Under the pieces are notes generated by a model, which ran no database searches, was not told the DNA's origin, and was given only the letters and a program-made list of their open reading frames with translations. Below, piece by piece: positions 16,118-27,071 of a stretch of 64,000 bases of DNA. Every line of letters begins with the position of its first letter. Within the stretch, counting starts at the first letter, position 1. The stretch is taken from assembly GCF_014268745.2 (NCBI RefSeq), contig NZ_JABWRB020000007.1, positions 62,001-126,000 of the forward strand, given 5' to 3'. The translations under genes and the position numbers were made by a program. This DNA is from Pseudomonas zanjanensis. GTDB lineage: Bacteria > Pseudomonadota > Gammaproteobacteria > Pseudomonadales > Pseudomonadaceae.

Positions 16118-16725
16118 AGCCCCCTCACTTCATCGCGATTCAAGGCCAGCCATTGCAAGGCAATGATGCTGGCCGCGTTGCAGATACGTCCGTCGCGCAC
16201 GGCTTGCAAGGCATCTTCGTAGGCCCAGGCCTTCACCCGAATGTCCTCGGCTTCCTCCAGAAGGCCATGCAGGCCGCCTGCCCCCGTGCTGTCGCAACGC
16301 CCCAGGTACAAATGTACGAATTCATTGCTGCCGCCCGGCGATGGAAAGTATTGGGTCATCGGCCAGAGCGCAGCGAAGACAAGCCCAGCTTCCTCCTGCG
16401 CTTCGCGATGAGCAACCTCTTCCGGCTGCTCATCCTTGTCGATCAACCCGGCCACCAGCTCTACCAGCCAGGGGTTGGTGGTCTTGCCAATGGCCCCCAC
16501 GCGAAACTGCTCGATCAACACCACTTCATCGCGCTGCGGGTCGTAGGGCAGCACACACACCGCATCATGACGCACGAACAATTCACGGTTGATCTCACGG
16601 CTCATGCCACCGGCAAACAACTCGTGGCGCAAGACGAGGCGGTCGAGCTTATAGAAACCCTTGAAGCAGGTCTCCCGCTTGACGATGTCCACGGCGTTCG
16701 GTGTGGCGTTGGCGAAATCGGTCAT
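16108..16725 (-). CDS. nudF: ADP-ribose pyrophosphatase (Nudix) NudF
   Basis: 205 residues from ATG at 16725 with a GAGGA ribosome site; a longer frame to 16764 is less likely. The Nudix box is complete: G-L-I-D-K-D-E-x7-R-E-A-Q-E-E-A-G-L near residues 95-120. It hydrolyses ADP-ribose to AMP and ribose 5-phosphate. It heads the nudF-DUF1249-cpdA gene group. The P. aeruginosa counterpart sits at the same position. Confidence 0.92.
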   Translation of the reverse strand: MTDFANATPNAVDIVKRETCFKGFYKLDRLVLRHELFAGGMSREINRELFVRHDAVCVLPYDPQRDEVVLIEQFRVGAIGKTTNPWLVELVAGLIDKDEQPEEVAHREAQEEAGLVFAALWPMTQYFPSPGGSNEFVHLYLGRCDSTGAGGLHGLLEEAEDIRVKAWAYEDALQAVRDGRICNAASIIALQWLALNRDEVRGLWS

Positions 16726-16939
16726 GACAATCCTCGTGTGCAGTCGATCAATACGAGGTTCCAACCTCGGCTTCGCGCCATCCTAACGCGCTCGAACCCT
16801 TTGGGGCAGCCCCCTGCCAGTGATCGGGATGGACGGCTGCGCTTAAAATCACTCTAATGAGCTTAGTGGCGAACTGATTGCCTTGCCGACAGTCGAAGCG
16901 GGTAACTTTTTGCCTTTCCGTGTTTCATGAAGGACGCCC

Positions 16940-17686
16940 ATGTCGCTTTTCAAAACTGCCTCCGTGGCCGCCATTGCCCTGACCCTGGGCGCTTGCCAAA
17001 GCCTGTTCCAACCCAACTATCGCGCGCCGCTGGAGACCACTCGCGACGCTTCGGAACAACTGCAACAAGGTTGCGCCAGTGCCGACTGCCCGTTGGTGAA
17101 CATCGATACCCTGCACTTTCCGGCCGAACCCGCCCTGGATGGCATCATCGAAAAACGCCTGCTGCAAATGACCCGCACCACCGCGGACGCCCCGGTGGCG
17201 CCGACGCTGGCGGCCTATCGCGAGCAGTTCCTGCGCAACGCCGCCCCAGGCAACAGCAGCTATTTGCAGGCCAAGGTACGTGAGCAACATGACGGCCTGG
17301 TGATCATCGAACTGTCCAGCTACCTGGACACCGGCGGTGCCCACGGCACGCCGGGGCGCGGTTTCATCAACTATTCGCGCCAGCAGCACAAGGTGCTGAC
17401 GCTGTCGGACATGCTGCTGCCGGGCCAGGAAGAAGCCTTCTGGAAAGCCGCGCAAGTGGCTCACAACAGCTGGCTGATCAGCACCAAGCTGGATCAGGAA
17501 CCCGAGTTCCTGAAACAGTGGTCCTTCCAGAAAACCCCACACATCGCGCTGACCTACGGCGGGGTGATCCTCAAGTACGAAGTGAGCACCATCGCGCCAT
17601 ACGCCCTGGGCCACATCGAACTGAAGATCGCCTATCCACGCCTCAATGGCATCCTCAAGCCCGAGCTGTTTCCCGGCCGTAGCTGA
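16940..17686 (+). CDS. RsiV-like lipoprotein (DUF3298 type)
   Basis: 248 residues. A lipoprotein signal (VAAIALTLGACQ; lipobox L-G-A-C, Cys19) precedes a domain with LSSYLDTGGAHGTPGRGF and LSDMLLPGQEEAFWKA, the hallmark of the DUF4163/DUF3298 RsiV family. In Bacillus RsiV is a lysozyme-sensing anti-sigma factor; here there is no sigma factor gene nearby and the protein appears to be an envelope lipoprotein only. It is divergent from nudF and its 3' end overlaps the convergent cytX gene by 32 bases. Confidence 0.75.
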   Translation: MSLFKTASVAAIALTLGACQSLFQPNYRAPLETTRDASEQLQQGCASADCPLVNIDTLHFPAEPALDGIIEKRLLQMTRTTADAPVAPTLAAYREQFLRNAAPGNSSYLQAKVREQHDGLVIIELSSYLDTGGAHGTPGRGFINYSRQQHKVLTLSDMLLPGQEEAFWKAAQVAHNSWLISTKLDQEPEFLKQWSFQKTPHIALTYGGVILKYEVSTIAPYALGHIELKIAYPRLNGILKPELFPGRS

Positions 17687-18947
17687 AGGCCCGGCCCAGC
17701 AACAGTTGCAGCAACCCTGCCAGGATCAACGATGGCAGGGTTGCGCCGATGTCCGGATAGAAATTGGCCAGCAGGTGATAGGTGCTCACCCCACCCAACC
17801 AGGCCAACAGGGCCGGCCAGCGCAACGCGGCTGACACCACTTGGCTGCTGCGTTTGCGCAGGATGAAGTGGTCCACCAACACCACGCCGAACAGCGGCGC
17901 GAACACCGAGCCGATCAGCAACAGGAAGTTCTGGTACTGCGCCAACGGTGCAAAGCAGGCGATCAAGGTGCAGATGACGCCAATCGCCAAGGCCAGGTGC
18001 TCGACCTTCAACCCCGACAACATGCCTGTCGATACCGCCGCCGAGTGGATGTCGGCGAAGGCATTTTCCGACTCGTCCAGCAGAATCAGCAACAGCGGAA
18101 TACCCAATCCAGCACCCGCCAGGGCCAGCAGCAACGCGTTGACTTCACCGCTTGGCGCGAACGCCAGGGTGTAGGCCACGCCCAGGCTCATCAGCCAGAA
18201 ATTACCGATGAAGAAGCCCACCGCCGTACCGCCGAAGACGTTTTTGGCGCGCTTGCCGAAACGCGAGTAGTCGGCGATCAGCGGCAACCACGACAGCGGC
18301 ATCGCGATGGCGATATCGAACCCCACCGCCAACGGCATCGAACCATCGCCCGCCTGGGCCCACAGCGCTGCCAGGTCAGCCTTGGCGAACAGGTTCCAGG
18401 TCAACCAGATGCAGGCCGCCAATAGCAACCAGATGCCCCACTTGCGCAGAACCTTGCGCACAAAGGTCAGCGGCCCGCTCACGGCGAGCAAAGTGGCCAG
18501 GGCACCGAAGAACAGCGTCCACAGCAGTGGGTTCGAACCCAGGCTGCCTTCGCTGAAAGCCCGCGCACCCAGCAGGCTGGCGGCGTCGCGCATGACGATG
18601 ATTTCGAACGAGCCCCAGCCGATCAGCTGCAGCAGGTTCAATACCGCCGGCACGCTCGCGCCCTTGCTGCCGAGGCTGAGCTTCAGCGCGGCCATGGCCG
18701 ACAGGCCAGTGTCGCTGCCGATCACCCCGACCGCCGCCAGCAGCAGGACGCCCACCAGCGTGCCGAGGAAAATCGCCAGCAACGAACCGCTCAGGCCCAG
18801 GCCCGGCGCGAGCAAGGCACCGACCTGCAAGACCATCAGGCCGATGCCGAGGGAGAACCACAGGGAAAAAAGATCGCGGGCGCCGAAGACGCGTTTGTCC
18901 AGGGGCACGGCGGTGTCGGGGGAGTAGGTGCTGGGTTGGATGTTCAA
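17655..18947 (-). CDS. cytX: NCS1-family hydroxymethylpyrimidine transporter CytX
   Basis: 430 residues with about 12 membrane segments (for example FSLGIGLMVLQVGALLAPGL). The family (cytosine/purine/thiamine-precursor permeases) and the place directly downstream of thiC suggest it brings in hydroxymethylpyrimidine (HMP), the product of the ThiC step, for thiamine synthesis. I see no separate TPP riboswitch in its own leader; it may be read from the thiC transcript through the 171 bp REP-containing gap. Its 3' end overlaps the RsiV-like gene on the other strand. Confidence 0.82.
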   Translation of the reverse strand: MNIQPSTYSPDTAVPLDKRVFGARDLFSLWFSLGIGLMVLQVGALLAPGLGLSGSLLAIFLGTLVGVLLLAAVGVIGSDTGLSAMAALKLSLGSKGASVPAVLNLLQLIGWGSFEIIVMRDAASLLGARAFSEGSLGSNPLLWTLFFGALATLLAVSGPLTFVRKVLRKWGIWLLLAACIWLTWNLFAKADLAALWAQAGDGSMPLAVGFDIAIAMPLSWLPLIADYSRFGKRAKNVFGGTAVGFFIGNFWLMSLGVAYTLAFAPSGEVNALLLALAGAGLGIPLLLILLDESENAFADIHSAAVSTGMLSGLKVEHLALAIGVICTLIACFAPLAQYQNFLLLIGSVFAPLFGVVLVDHFILRKRSSQVVSAALRWPALLAWLGGVSTYHLLANFYPDIGATLPSLILAGLLQLLLGRAFSYGRETARA

Positions 18948-18990
18948 GGGTGGTTATCTCAGGGGGATATTTGTTGTTCTGATGATCGCT

Positions 18991-19083
18991 TTCGCGAGCA
19001 AGCCCGCTCCCACAATGGACCTGTTGTGATCACAAAATCCGTGTCCACCAGCGATCCATTGTGGGAGCGGGCTTGCTCGCGAA
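18991..19083. repeat. REP pair between thiC and cytX
   Basis: Inverted GTGGGAGCGGGCTTGC-family copies at 18991-19013 and 19061-19083 with a 47-base spacer. In a thiC-cytX transcript this hairpin could stabilise the upstream part or reduce cytX expression. Confidence 0.9.
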
Positions 19084-19118
19084 GGCGGCAGCAAGGTCAC
19101 CGCCGCCCTCAGCTCAAA

Positions 19119-21008
<1,890 letters not shown>

Positions 21009-21181
21009 CACGGGCTCTCCAGACACACATCCAGGCAGTGGATTTTTGTCGGAGCGAACCTGTAACGAATGGACGCGTCCCTGCACGGAAGTGCGGACGC
21101 TGTGCTTGCTGCTCGAGTGCGTTCAAGGGTCGAACGACATCCCGGACGAAGCACAAGAGGACTCGCCGGGTGACGAGAAAT

Positions 21182-21270
21182 CTTGTTCCCTACGCAGGCG
21201 CTAACCTGATCAGGTTCAACGGGATCCGAAATTATTCGATCTCAGCCTCATAGCAAGGCACCCCGACAAG
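21182..21270 (-). promoter_or_regulatory. TPP riboswitch (THI element) of thiC
   Basis: Read on the minus strand: TCGGGGTGCC, then GGCTGAGAT, then CCCGTTGAACCTGATCAGG, then GCGTAGGGAACAAG. These are the conserved P1/P2/P4 sequences of the thiamine pyrophosphate aptamer. The 174 bases between the aptamer and the ATG give room for an expression platform. The rest of 21009-21431 contains no gene and must also carry the promoter of the outer membrane protein gene. Confidence 0.95.
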
Positions 21271-21431
21271 AACCCGGCCAGTCTAGACACAACCACGACA
21301 GAACGCCATCGCCCGGGCAAAAGGCGTGATGAATGGCGCATATACAGGATTGTTGCCGTGCCCAGGCACAACTACACTCGCTACGCCGCGCGCCTGTTAT
21401 GCGCATTCAATTTGAACGTAGGGATCGCCTC

Positions 21432-22871
21432 ATGTTGCGCAAACTCTCACTGGCCCTCGCCGTGTCTTGTGCGTCCAATGGAATGGCCTGGGCCGCCGAA
21501 GCGCCTTTATCCACCCTGACCGACCTGGTCAGCGTGTACCAGGAAGCGGTGGACAACAACGCCGACCTGGCCGCCGCCCGCGCCCAGTATGGCGCCCAGA
21601 AGGAAGTGGTGCCCCAGGCCCGCGCCGGGCTGCTGCCCAACCTTTCGGCCGGTGCCGACCTGAACAACACCCGTACCGAGCTCGACCAACCGGCGATGAC
21701 CGCCACCCGCAGCTCCACGGTCTACCAGGCCACGCTGTCCCAGCCGATTTTCCGCGCCGACCGCTGGTTCCAACTGCAAGCGGCCAAATCGGTCAATGAG
21801 CAGGCATCGCTGCAGTTGTCTGCCACCGAGCAGAACCTGATCCTGCAAAGCGCCGAAGCCTATTTCAATGTGCTGCGCAGCCAGGACAACCTGGCCTCGA
21901 CCAAGGCCGAGGAAGCCGCGTTCAAGCGCCAGCTCGACCAGTCCAACGAACGTTTCGACGTGGGCCTGTCGGACAAGACCGACGTGCTGCAATCCCAGGC
22001 CAGCTACGACACCGCGCGGGCCAACCGGATCATCGCGCAACGCCAGGTCGAAGATGCCTTCGAAGCGCTGATCACCCTGACCAACCGCCAGTACAACTCG
22101 ATCCAGGGCGTCGTCCACACCCTGCCGATCCTGCCGCCGGCGCCCAACGACGCCAAGGCCTGGGTAGACACTGCCGCCAAGCAGAACCTCAACCTGCTGG
22201 CCAGCAATTACGCCGTCGACGCCGCCGAAGACACCTTGCGCCAGCGCAAGGCCGGCCACGCGCCAACCCTCGATGCAATCGCCCAGTACCGCAAAGGTGA
22301 CAACGACGGCCTCGGCTTTACCAACCCGAGCCCCACCGGCCAGCGCTACGGTGGCGACGCGGAGCAACGCACCATCGGTCTGCAATTGAGTATTCCGATC
22401 TACAGCGGCGGGCTGACCAGCTCCCAGGTTCGCGAGTCCTATTCGCAACTCACCCAGACCGAGCAGCAACGCGAAGCCCTGCGCCGCCAGGTGGTGGAAA
22501 ACACCCGCAACCTGCATCGCGCGGTGAACACCGATGTGGAACAGGTCCAGGCCCGGCGCCAATCGATCATCTCCAACCAGAGCGCGGTGGACGCCACGGA
22601 AATCGGCTACCAGGTGGGCACTCGGAATATCGTCGATGTGCTGGACGCCCAGCGCCAGCTGTACACCTCGGTGCGCGACTACAACAACGCCCGATATGAC
22701 TACATCCTCGACAACCTGCGCCTCAAGCAGGCCGCCGGGACGTTGAGTCCGGAGGACCTGCAAGCCCTGTCCCGCTACCTCAAGCCCGACTACAACCCGG
22801 ACAAGGACTTCCTGCCGCCGGACTTGGCACAGGCGGCGGCACAGCAGTTGCGCTCGCGGCCAGCGCAGTAG
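21432..22871 (+). CDS. TolC-family outer membrane channel (OpmH-like)
   Basis: 479 residues from ATG at 21432 with AGGGA upstream; the open frame begins at 21333 but only this start gives a signal peptide (LSLALAVSCASNGMAWAAEA). Two repeated helical-barrel segments start around residues 30 and 240, with NLSAGADLNNTRTEL, LYTSVRDYNNARYDYIL and TDVLQSQASYDTARANR matching TolC. It forms the outer-membrane duct for efflux pumps or type I secretion. The position after thiC matches P. aeruginosa opmH. No partner pump genes are adjacent. Confidence 0.9.
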   Translation: MLRKLSLALAVSCASNGMAWAAEAPLSTLTDLVSVYQEAVDNNADLAAARAQYGAQKEVVPQARAGLLPNLSAGADLNNTRTELDQPAMTATRSSTVYQATLSQPIFRADRWFQLQAAKSVNEQASLQLSATEQNLILQSAEAYFNVLRSQDNLASTKAEEAAFKRQLDQSNERFDVGLSDKTDVLQSQASYDTARANRIIAQRQVEDAFEALITLTNRQYNSIQGVVHTLPILPPAPNDAKAWVDTAAKQNLNLLASNYAVDAAEDTLRQRKAGHAPTLDAIAQYRKGDNDGLGFTNPSPTGQRYGGDAEQRTIGLQLSIPIYSGGLTSSQVRESYSQLTQTEQQREALRRQVVENTRNLHRAVNTDVEQVQARRQSIISNQSAVDATEIGYQVGTRNIVDVLDAQRQLYTSVRDYNNARYDYILDNLRLKQAAGTLSPEDLQALSRYLKPDYNPDKDFLPPDLAQAAAQQLRSRPAQ

Positions 22872-22893
22872 CGCATCTGCGACAAGTCCTCCT

Positions 22894-23024
22894 GTGGCGA
22901 GGGAGCTTGCTCCCGCTGGCCTGCGAAGCAGGCCCAAAACCAGTCACCGCGCTCTGGCAGTCAGAATCGTGATGACCGGTTAGCGGCTGCTTCGCAGCCG
23001 AGCGGGAGCAAGCTCCCTCGCCAC
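22894..23024. repeat. REP pair (GTGGCGAGGGAGCTTGC family), inverted
   Basis: Copies at 22894-22919 and 22999-23024 flank a spacer with complementary CTGCGAAGCAG and CTGCTTCGCAG turns, between convergent tolC-like and waaA genes. Confidence 0.9.
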
Positions 23025-23030
23025 AACAGC

Positions 23031-24305
23031 TCAGCCGAGCAACCGCCCTAACCCATCCAGCAATCGCTGCAACGCGCCCTGATTGCGGCGCATCACCGCA
23101 AGCCCCGCCTCGGCCATGCGCTGGGCGTCCCGGGGCAGTTCGAACAGGCGCTGGACCGCCAGGGCCAGGCTTTCGGCATCCTCCACTTCCGCCAGCGCAC
23201 CGGCGGCACGCAGTTGCGCGGCGATTTCGAGGAAGTTGAACAGGTGCGGCCCACTGAGCACCGGTTTCGCCAGGGCCGCCGGTTCGAGCAGGTTGTGCCC
23301 GCCATTGGGCACCAGGCTGCCACCGACAAACGCGCTGTCGGCCAACGCATAGAGAAACAGCAGTTCGCCCATGGTGTCGCCGAGCAACACCGAAGCCTGG
23401 GCGGTAACCGGTTGCCCACCGGAGCGCCGCACCGTGACCAGACCCTCGCTTACACACAGTTGATGCACTGAGTCGAAGCGTTCGGGGTGACGCGGCACCA
23501 GGATCAGCAACGCATCGGGATAACTGTCGAGCAGCCGACGATGGGCGGCCAGCACCACTTCGTCCTCACCCTCATGGGTGCTGGCGGCGATCCACACCGG
23601 GCGGTCCATCGCGTGCCACTCACGGCGCAAGGCACTGGCACTTTCGAGCAACTGCGGATCGATGGTCAGGTCGAACTTGATCGAGCCGGTGACCTCGACG
23701 GTTTCCGCCCGAGCCCCCAATTGGCGAAAACGCTCGGCCTCGGCTTCGGTCTGTACGGCGAACAGGCTCATCTCGGCGAGCATCGGCCGGGTGAGCTTGG
23801 GAAAGCGGGCATAACCCCGCGCCGAACGCTCCGACAGCCGCGCGTTGGCCAGGGCCACGGGAATGCCGCGCCGGGCGCATTGGTGAATGTGATTGGGCCA
23901 CAGCTCGGTTTCCATGATCACCGCCAGGGATGGGCGCACCCGGTCGAGAAAACGCTTGGCCGCACACGGCAAGTCATAAGGCAGATAGCAATGCTGGATG
24001 CGCGGCTCGTTGGCGAACAGCGCCCGGATCCGCTCCGATCCGGTGGGCGTCATGCAGGTGACGGTGATTGGCAGCTGTGGATAACGTTGCAGCAAGGCGC
24101 GGATCATTGGCGCGGCGGCAATGCTCTCGCCCACCGACACCGCGTGCACCCAGATGCCCCCTGGGGCCATGACCGGCAGCCCCCAGGAGAACCGCTCGCC
24201 AATGCGCCGGGCATAAGCCGGCGCCTTGCGGGCCCGCAGCCACAGCCGAATCGCTACCAGTGGCAGCCCCAGATAAAACAACGCGCTATAGAGAGTTCTG
24301 TTCAT
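23031..24305 (-). CDS. waaA: Kdo transferase WaaA
   Basis: 424 residues from ATG at 24305; a longer frame to 24398 is unlikely because only this start places the N-terminal membrane anchor (YSALFYLGLPLVAIRLWL) at the front. It transfers Kdo from CMP-Kdo to lipid IVA at the cytoplasmic face of the inner membrane, the first core step. Family motifs: WVHAVSVGESIAA, ETELWPN, and the GT-B C-terminal NGGHNLLEPAAL. It stands apart from the main core cluster, as in P. aeruginosa. Confidence 0.96.
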   Translation of the reverse strand: MNRTLYSALFYLGLPLVAIRLWLRARKAPAYARRIGERFSWGLPVMAPGGIWVHAVSVGESIAAAPMIRALLQRYPQLPITVTCMTPTGSERIRALFANEPRIQHCYLPYDLPCAAKRFLDRVRPSLAVIMETELWPNHIHQCARRGIPVALANARLSERSARGYARFPKLTRPMLAEMSLFAVQTEAEAERFRQLGARAETVEVTGSIKFDLTIDPQLLESASALRREWHAMDRPVWIAASTHEGEDEVVLAAHRRLLDSYPDALLILVPRHPERFDSVHQLCVSEGLVTVRRSGGQPVTAQASVLLGDTMGELLFLYALADSAFVGGSLVPNGGHNLLEPAALAKPVLSGPHLFNFLEIAAQLRAAGALAEVEDAESLALAVQRLFELPRDAQRMAEAGLAVMRRNQGALQRLLDGLGRLLG

Positions 24306-24327
24306 GGCGGCGGAGTTTATCGGTTTT

Positions 24328-25218
24328 TCAGCCGATCGCCTGCAACTGCACGGCAAAACGTTCCGCCAGCCAACGAGCGGCCGGGCCCAGGGGTTCATCG
24401 CGGCGCCAGACCAGTTCCACCACCAGGGCCGGCGGGGTCCATTCGCTGTTGAGCTCGATCATATCGCCCAGGTACGCCGGGTATTGCACCACATGCCGTG
24501 GCAGCCACGCCCAGCCCAGGCCACTCCTCAGCCATTCGGCCAACACATAGAAACTGTCGGCCCGCCAGACCTGCGGACTGGCCTGCTCGCTACCGGGATA
24601 GACACTCGATTGAGTCGCCATCAGCAACTGGCGGTGCCGGGCCATGTCCCGGCAGCTCACATACGCGTGGTTCGCCAAAGGATGGCCCCGGCTACACACC
24701 GTGACCATCTCGACGCTGCCCAGCACCCGGCGCTCCAGCGCCTCGGGGATCTGGTCGTGATAGAACAGCAAGCCGAGGTCGGCGCGCCGCTCCACCAGTT
24801 TGCGCGCCACGTCGCCCTGGGCGGCGCTGGCCAGTTGCACTTCGAGGGTGGGGAATTGCTCGGCCAGGGCCGCCAGGCTGTCGATGACCGGCTGATAGGG
24901 CATGGCCTCGTCCTGGGCCAGGCGCAGCGACGCTTCCTGCCCGCGCATCAAGGCCAGGGCGCGGCCATTGAGGCGCTCGCACTGGCGCAGCACTTCCCTG
25001 GCCTCCTCAAGCAGCGCCACGCCCGCATCGGTGAGTTTAGGCTGGCGACCGCTGCTGCGGTCGAACAGGCTCACCCCCAAATCGTCCTCCAACAAGGCAA
25101 TCGCACTGCTGATGGCCGATTGCGCCTTGCGCTGGTCCCGGGCCACGGCGGAAAACGAACGTTTCTCGGCAACTTCGGCAAACAACCGTAATTGCTCCAG
25201 GTTCCACTGCACGTTCAT
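24328..25218 (-). CDS. LysR-family transcriptional regulator
   Basis: 296 residues. N-terminal winged HTH (FAEVAEKRSFSAVARDQ, then SAISSAIALLEDDLG) and a C-terminal periplasmic-binding-type effector domain. It is divergent from an SMR-type efflux gene, with one clear palindromic LysR box (25225-25247) between them, so it most likely controls that gene and represses its own. The effector is unknown. Confidence 0.93.
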   Translation of the reverse strand: MNVQWNLEQLRLFAEVAEKRSFSAVARDQRKAQSAISSAIALLEDDLGVSLFDRSSGRQPKLTDAGVALLEEAREVLRQCERLNGRALALMRGQEASLRLAQDEAMPYQPVIDSLAALAEQFPTLEVQLASAAQGDVARKLVERRADLGLLFYHDQIPEALERRVLGSVEMVTVCSRGHPLANHAYVSCRDMARHRQLLMATQSSVYPGSEQASPQVWRADSFYVLAEWLRSGLGWAWLPRHVVQYPAYLGDMIELNSEWTPPALVVELVWRRDEPLGPAARWLAERFAVQLQAIG

Positions 25219-25224
25219 GGCTCA

Positions 25225-25247
25225 ACCTATCTCCAATACAGATAGGT
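25225..25247. promoter_or_regulatory. LysR-type operator between the regulator and the SMR gene
   Basis: Perfect inverted repeat ACCTATCT-N7-AGATAGGT, containing the T-N11-A core typical of LysR sites. It lies 7 bases before the regulator's ATG and just upstream of the predicted -35 of the SMR gene. Confidence 0.7.
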
Positions 25248-25253
25248 AATGAC

Positions 25254-25281
25254 TTTACCGCATCTGAGTGATCTCTAGAAT
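25254..25281 (+). promoter_or_regulatory. Predicted promoter of the SMR gene
   Basis: TTTACC (25254-25259) and TAGAAT (25276-25281) with a 16-base spacer; the LysR box would lie around -63 to -41 from the expected start, the normal activator position. Confidence 0.5.
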
Positions 25282-25321
25282 GGCCACATCGAAAGACGCA
25301 ACCGTCAAAGAGGAATCGCCC

Positions 25322-25654
25322 ATGAACGCCTACTACTACCTGGCCATTGCCATCTGCGCCGAAGTGATCGCCACCGTTTCGATGAAAGCGATCAAGGGCC
25401 TGAGCACACCCCTGCCCTTGCTGCTGGTCATCGTCGGCTACGCTACCGCTTTTTGGATGCTGACGCTGGTGGTGCGCACCGTACCGGTGGGCGTGGCTTA
25501 TGCAGTCTGGGCCGGGCTGGGGATTGTCATGGTCAGCGTGGCGGCGCTGTTCATCTACGGGCAAAAACTGGACGTGCCGGCGATGCTGGGGATGGCGTTG
25601 ATTGTTCTTGGGGTTGTCGTGATCCAACTCTTTTCCAAGACTGCTGGGCACTGA
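25322..25654 (+). CDS. SMR-family multidrug efflux protein (EmrE-like)
   Basis: 110 residues from ATG at 25322 (AGAGGAATCGCCC upstream); the frame opens at 25268, but the shorter start places the first of four membrane segments (YYYLAIAICAEVIATVSMKA) correctly. The membrane-embedded Glu of SMR proteins is present in AICAEVIAT (residue 13 or so), as are the GVAYAVWAGLG and VIGMALIVLGV-like segments (here MALIVLGVVVIQL). It exports cationic drugs or osmolytes in exchange for protons, as a dimer in the inner membrane. Probably controlled by the divergent LysR regulator. Confidence 0.92.
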   Translation: MNAYYYLAIAICAEVIATVSMKAIKGLSTPLPLLLVIVGYATAFWMLTLVVRTVPVGVAYAVWAGLGIVMVSVAALFIYGQKLDVPAMLGMALIVLGVVVIQLFSKTAGH

Positions 25655-25704
25655 AAACACTGCCATTGAGTTGGAACACACCGATATTGAGCTGAAACAC
25701 ACTT

Positions 25705-25797
25705 GTGGCGAGGGAGCTTGCTCCCGCTGGGCTGCGCAGCAGCCCCAAAAAGCTTGGGACCGCTGCGCGATCCAGCGGGAGCAAGCTCCCTCGCCAC
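25705..25797. repeat. REP pair (GTGGCGAGGGAGCTTGC family), inverted
   Basis: Copies at 25705-25730 and 25772-25797 with a 41-base spacer containing CTGCGCAGCAGC. Located after the SMR gene and before the FAD oxidoreductase gene. Confidence 0.9.
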
Positions 25798-25895
25798 AAA
25801 AGCTTTGCTCCCATGTGGCCGACGTTGATCGCCAACAAATGCCCTGCGTAGCGAGTCTGTATACTGCGCCCTCGTCTTGAACACTGAGGTCGCTC

Positions 25896-27071
25896 ATGTC
25901 ATCCGTTATTTCCACCGACATTCTGATTGTCGGCGCAGGCGTCGCCGGCCTCTGGCTGAACGCCCGCCTGCGTCGCCAGGGGTTCTCGACTGTGCTGGTG
26001 GAAAGCGCCAGCCTCGGCGGCGGGCAGAGTGTCAAATCCCAAGGCATCATCCATGGCGGCGCCAAGTACGCCTTGCATGGCGCCCTGACCGGGGCCTCGG
26101 AAGCCATCGCCGACATGCCGCGCCGCTGGCGCGAAGCCCTGAAGGGTGAAGGCGAGCTGGACCTGTCCGGTGTGCGCATGCTGTCCGATGCCCATTACCT
26201 CTGGTCTCCCGGCACCCTGGCCGGCAACCTCACCAGCTTCTTCGCCAGCAAGGCCGTGCGCGGACGAGTGGATCAGGTCAAGGGCGATCAACTGCCGCCG
26301 GCCCTGCAAGACAAGCGCTTCAAGGGCAAGGTCTATCGCTTGGCCGAACTGGTGGTCGATGTCCCCAGCCTGATCGCGCGCCTGGCGGAGCTGGCCGGTG
26401 ACAGTCTGTTGGCCGGGCAGCGCATCGAGCCACTGCGCGAAGCCGGTGAGCTGGTCGGGCTGAAGGTCGACGACCGCGAGGTCCGTGCCCAACGCATTAT
26501 CCTCAGCGCGGGCGCTGGCACCGCCGACCTGCTCAAGGCCCTGGGCCTGGACAAGCCGGCCATGCAAACCCGGCCGTTGCACATGGTCCTGGTCAAGGGC
26601 CCGAGCCTCAAGCCGCTTTACGCCCATTGCCTGGGCGGCGGACCGAAGCCACGCGTCACCGTGACCACCCATCCCGCCGCCGATGGCCAATGGGTCTGGT
26701 ACCTGGGGGGCGACCTTGCCGAAGGTGATGCCGTCGCCCGCGAGCCTGCGGCACAGATCGCCGCCGCCCAGAAAGAACTCGGCCAACTGTTGCCCTGGGT
26801 CGACCTCAGCACCGCGCAATGGGCCACGCTAAGGGTTGACCGCGCCGAACCGCTGCAATCAGGCCTGACCCGCCCGGATAACGCCTTCCTCGCCGAGCAG
26901 GAGCGCCTGCTGGTGGGCTGGCCGACCAAACTGGCCCTGGCCCCGGACTTCGCCGATCGGGTGTTCAACGCGCTGCAACGCGATGGCATCCAGCCCAGTC
27001 ACCCGGCCCCGCTGCCGGACCTGCCGAAGCCGCCCATGGGCGTACCTGCCTGGGAGCAACTGCTGCCATGA
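25896..27071 (+). CDS. FAD-dependent oxidoreductase (DAO family)
   Basis: 391 residues. N-terminal Rossmann motif ILIVGAGVAGLWLNARL for FAD, followed by GGGQSVKSQGIIHGGAKYA, typical of D-amino-acid-oxidase/glycerol-3-phosphate-dehydrogenase-like proteins. The C-terminal region closes with a second FAD contact region (LLVGWPTKLALAPDF). Substrate unknown. It overlaps the aldo/keto reductase gene by 4 bases (ATGA), so the two are cotranslated. The pair and the following gene appear together in P. aeruginosa as well. Confidence 0.85.
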   Translation: MSSVISTDILIVGAGVAGLWLNARLRRQGFSTVLVESASLGGGQSVKSQGIIHGGAKYALHGALTGASEAIADMPRRWREALKGEGELDLSGVRMLSDAHYLWSPGTLAGNLTSFFASKAVRGRVDQVKGDQLPPALQDKRFKGKVYRLAELVVDVPSLIARLAELAGDSLLAGQRIEPLREAGELVGLKVDDREVRAQRIILSAGAGTADLLKALGLDKPAMQTRPLHMVLVKGPSLKPLYAHCLGGGPKPRVTVTTHPAADGQWVWYLGGDLAEGDAVAREPAAQIAAAQKELGQLLPWVDLSTAQWATLRVDRAEPLQSGLTRPDNAFLAEQERLLVGWPTKLALAPDFADRVFNALQRDGIQPSHPAPLPDLPKPPMGVPAWEQLLP

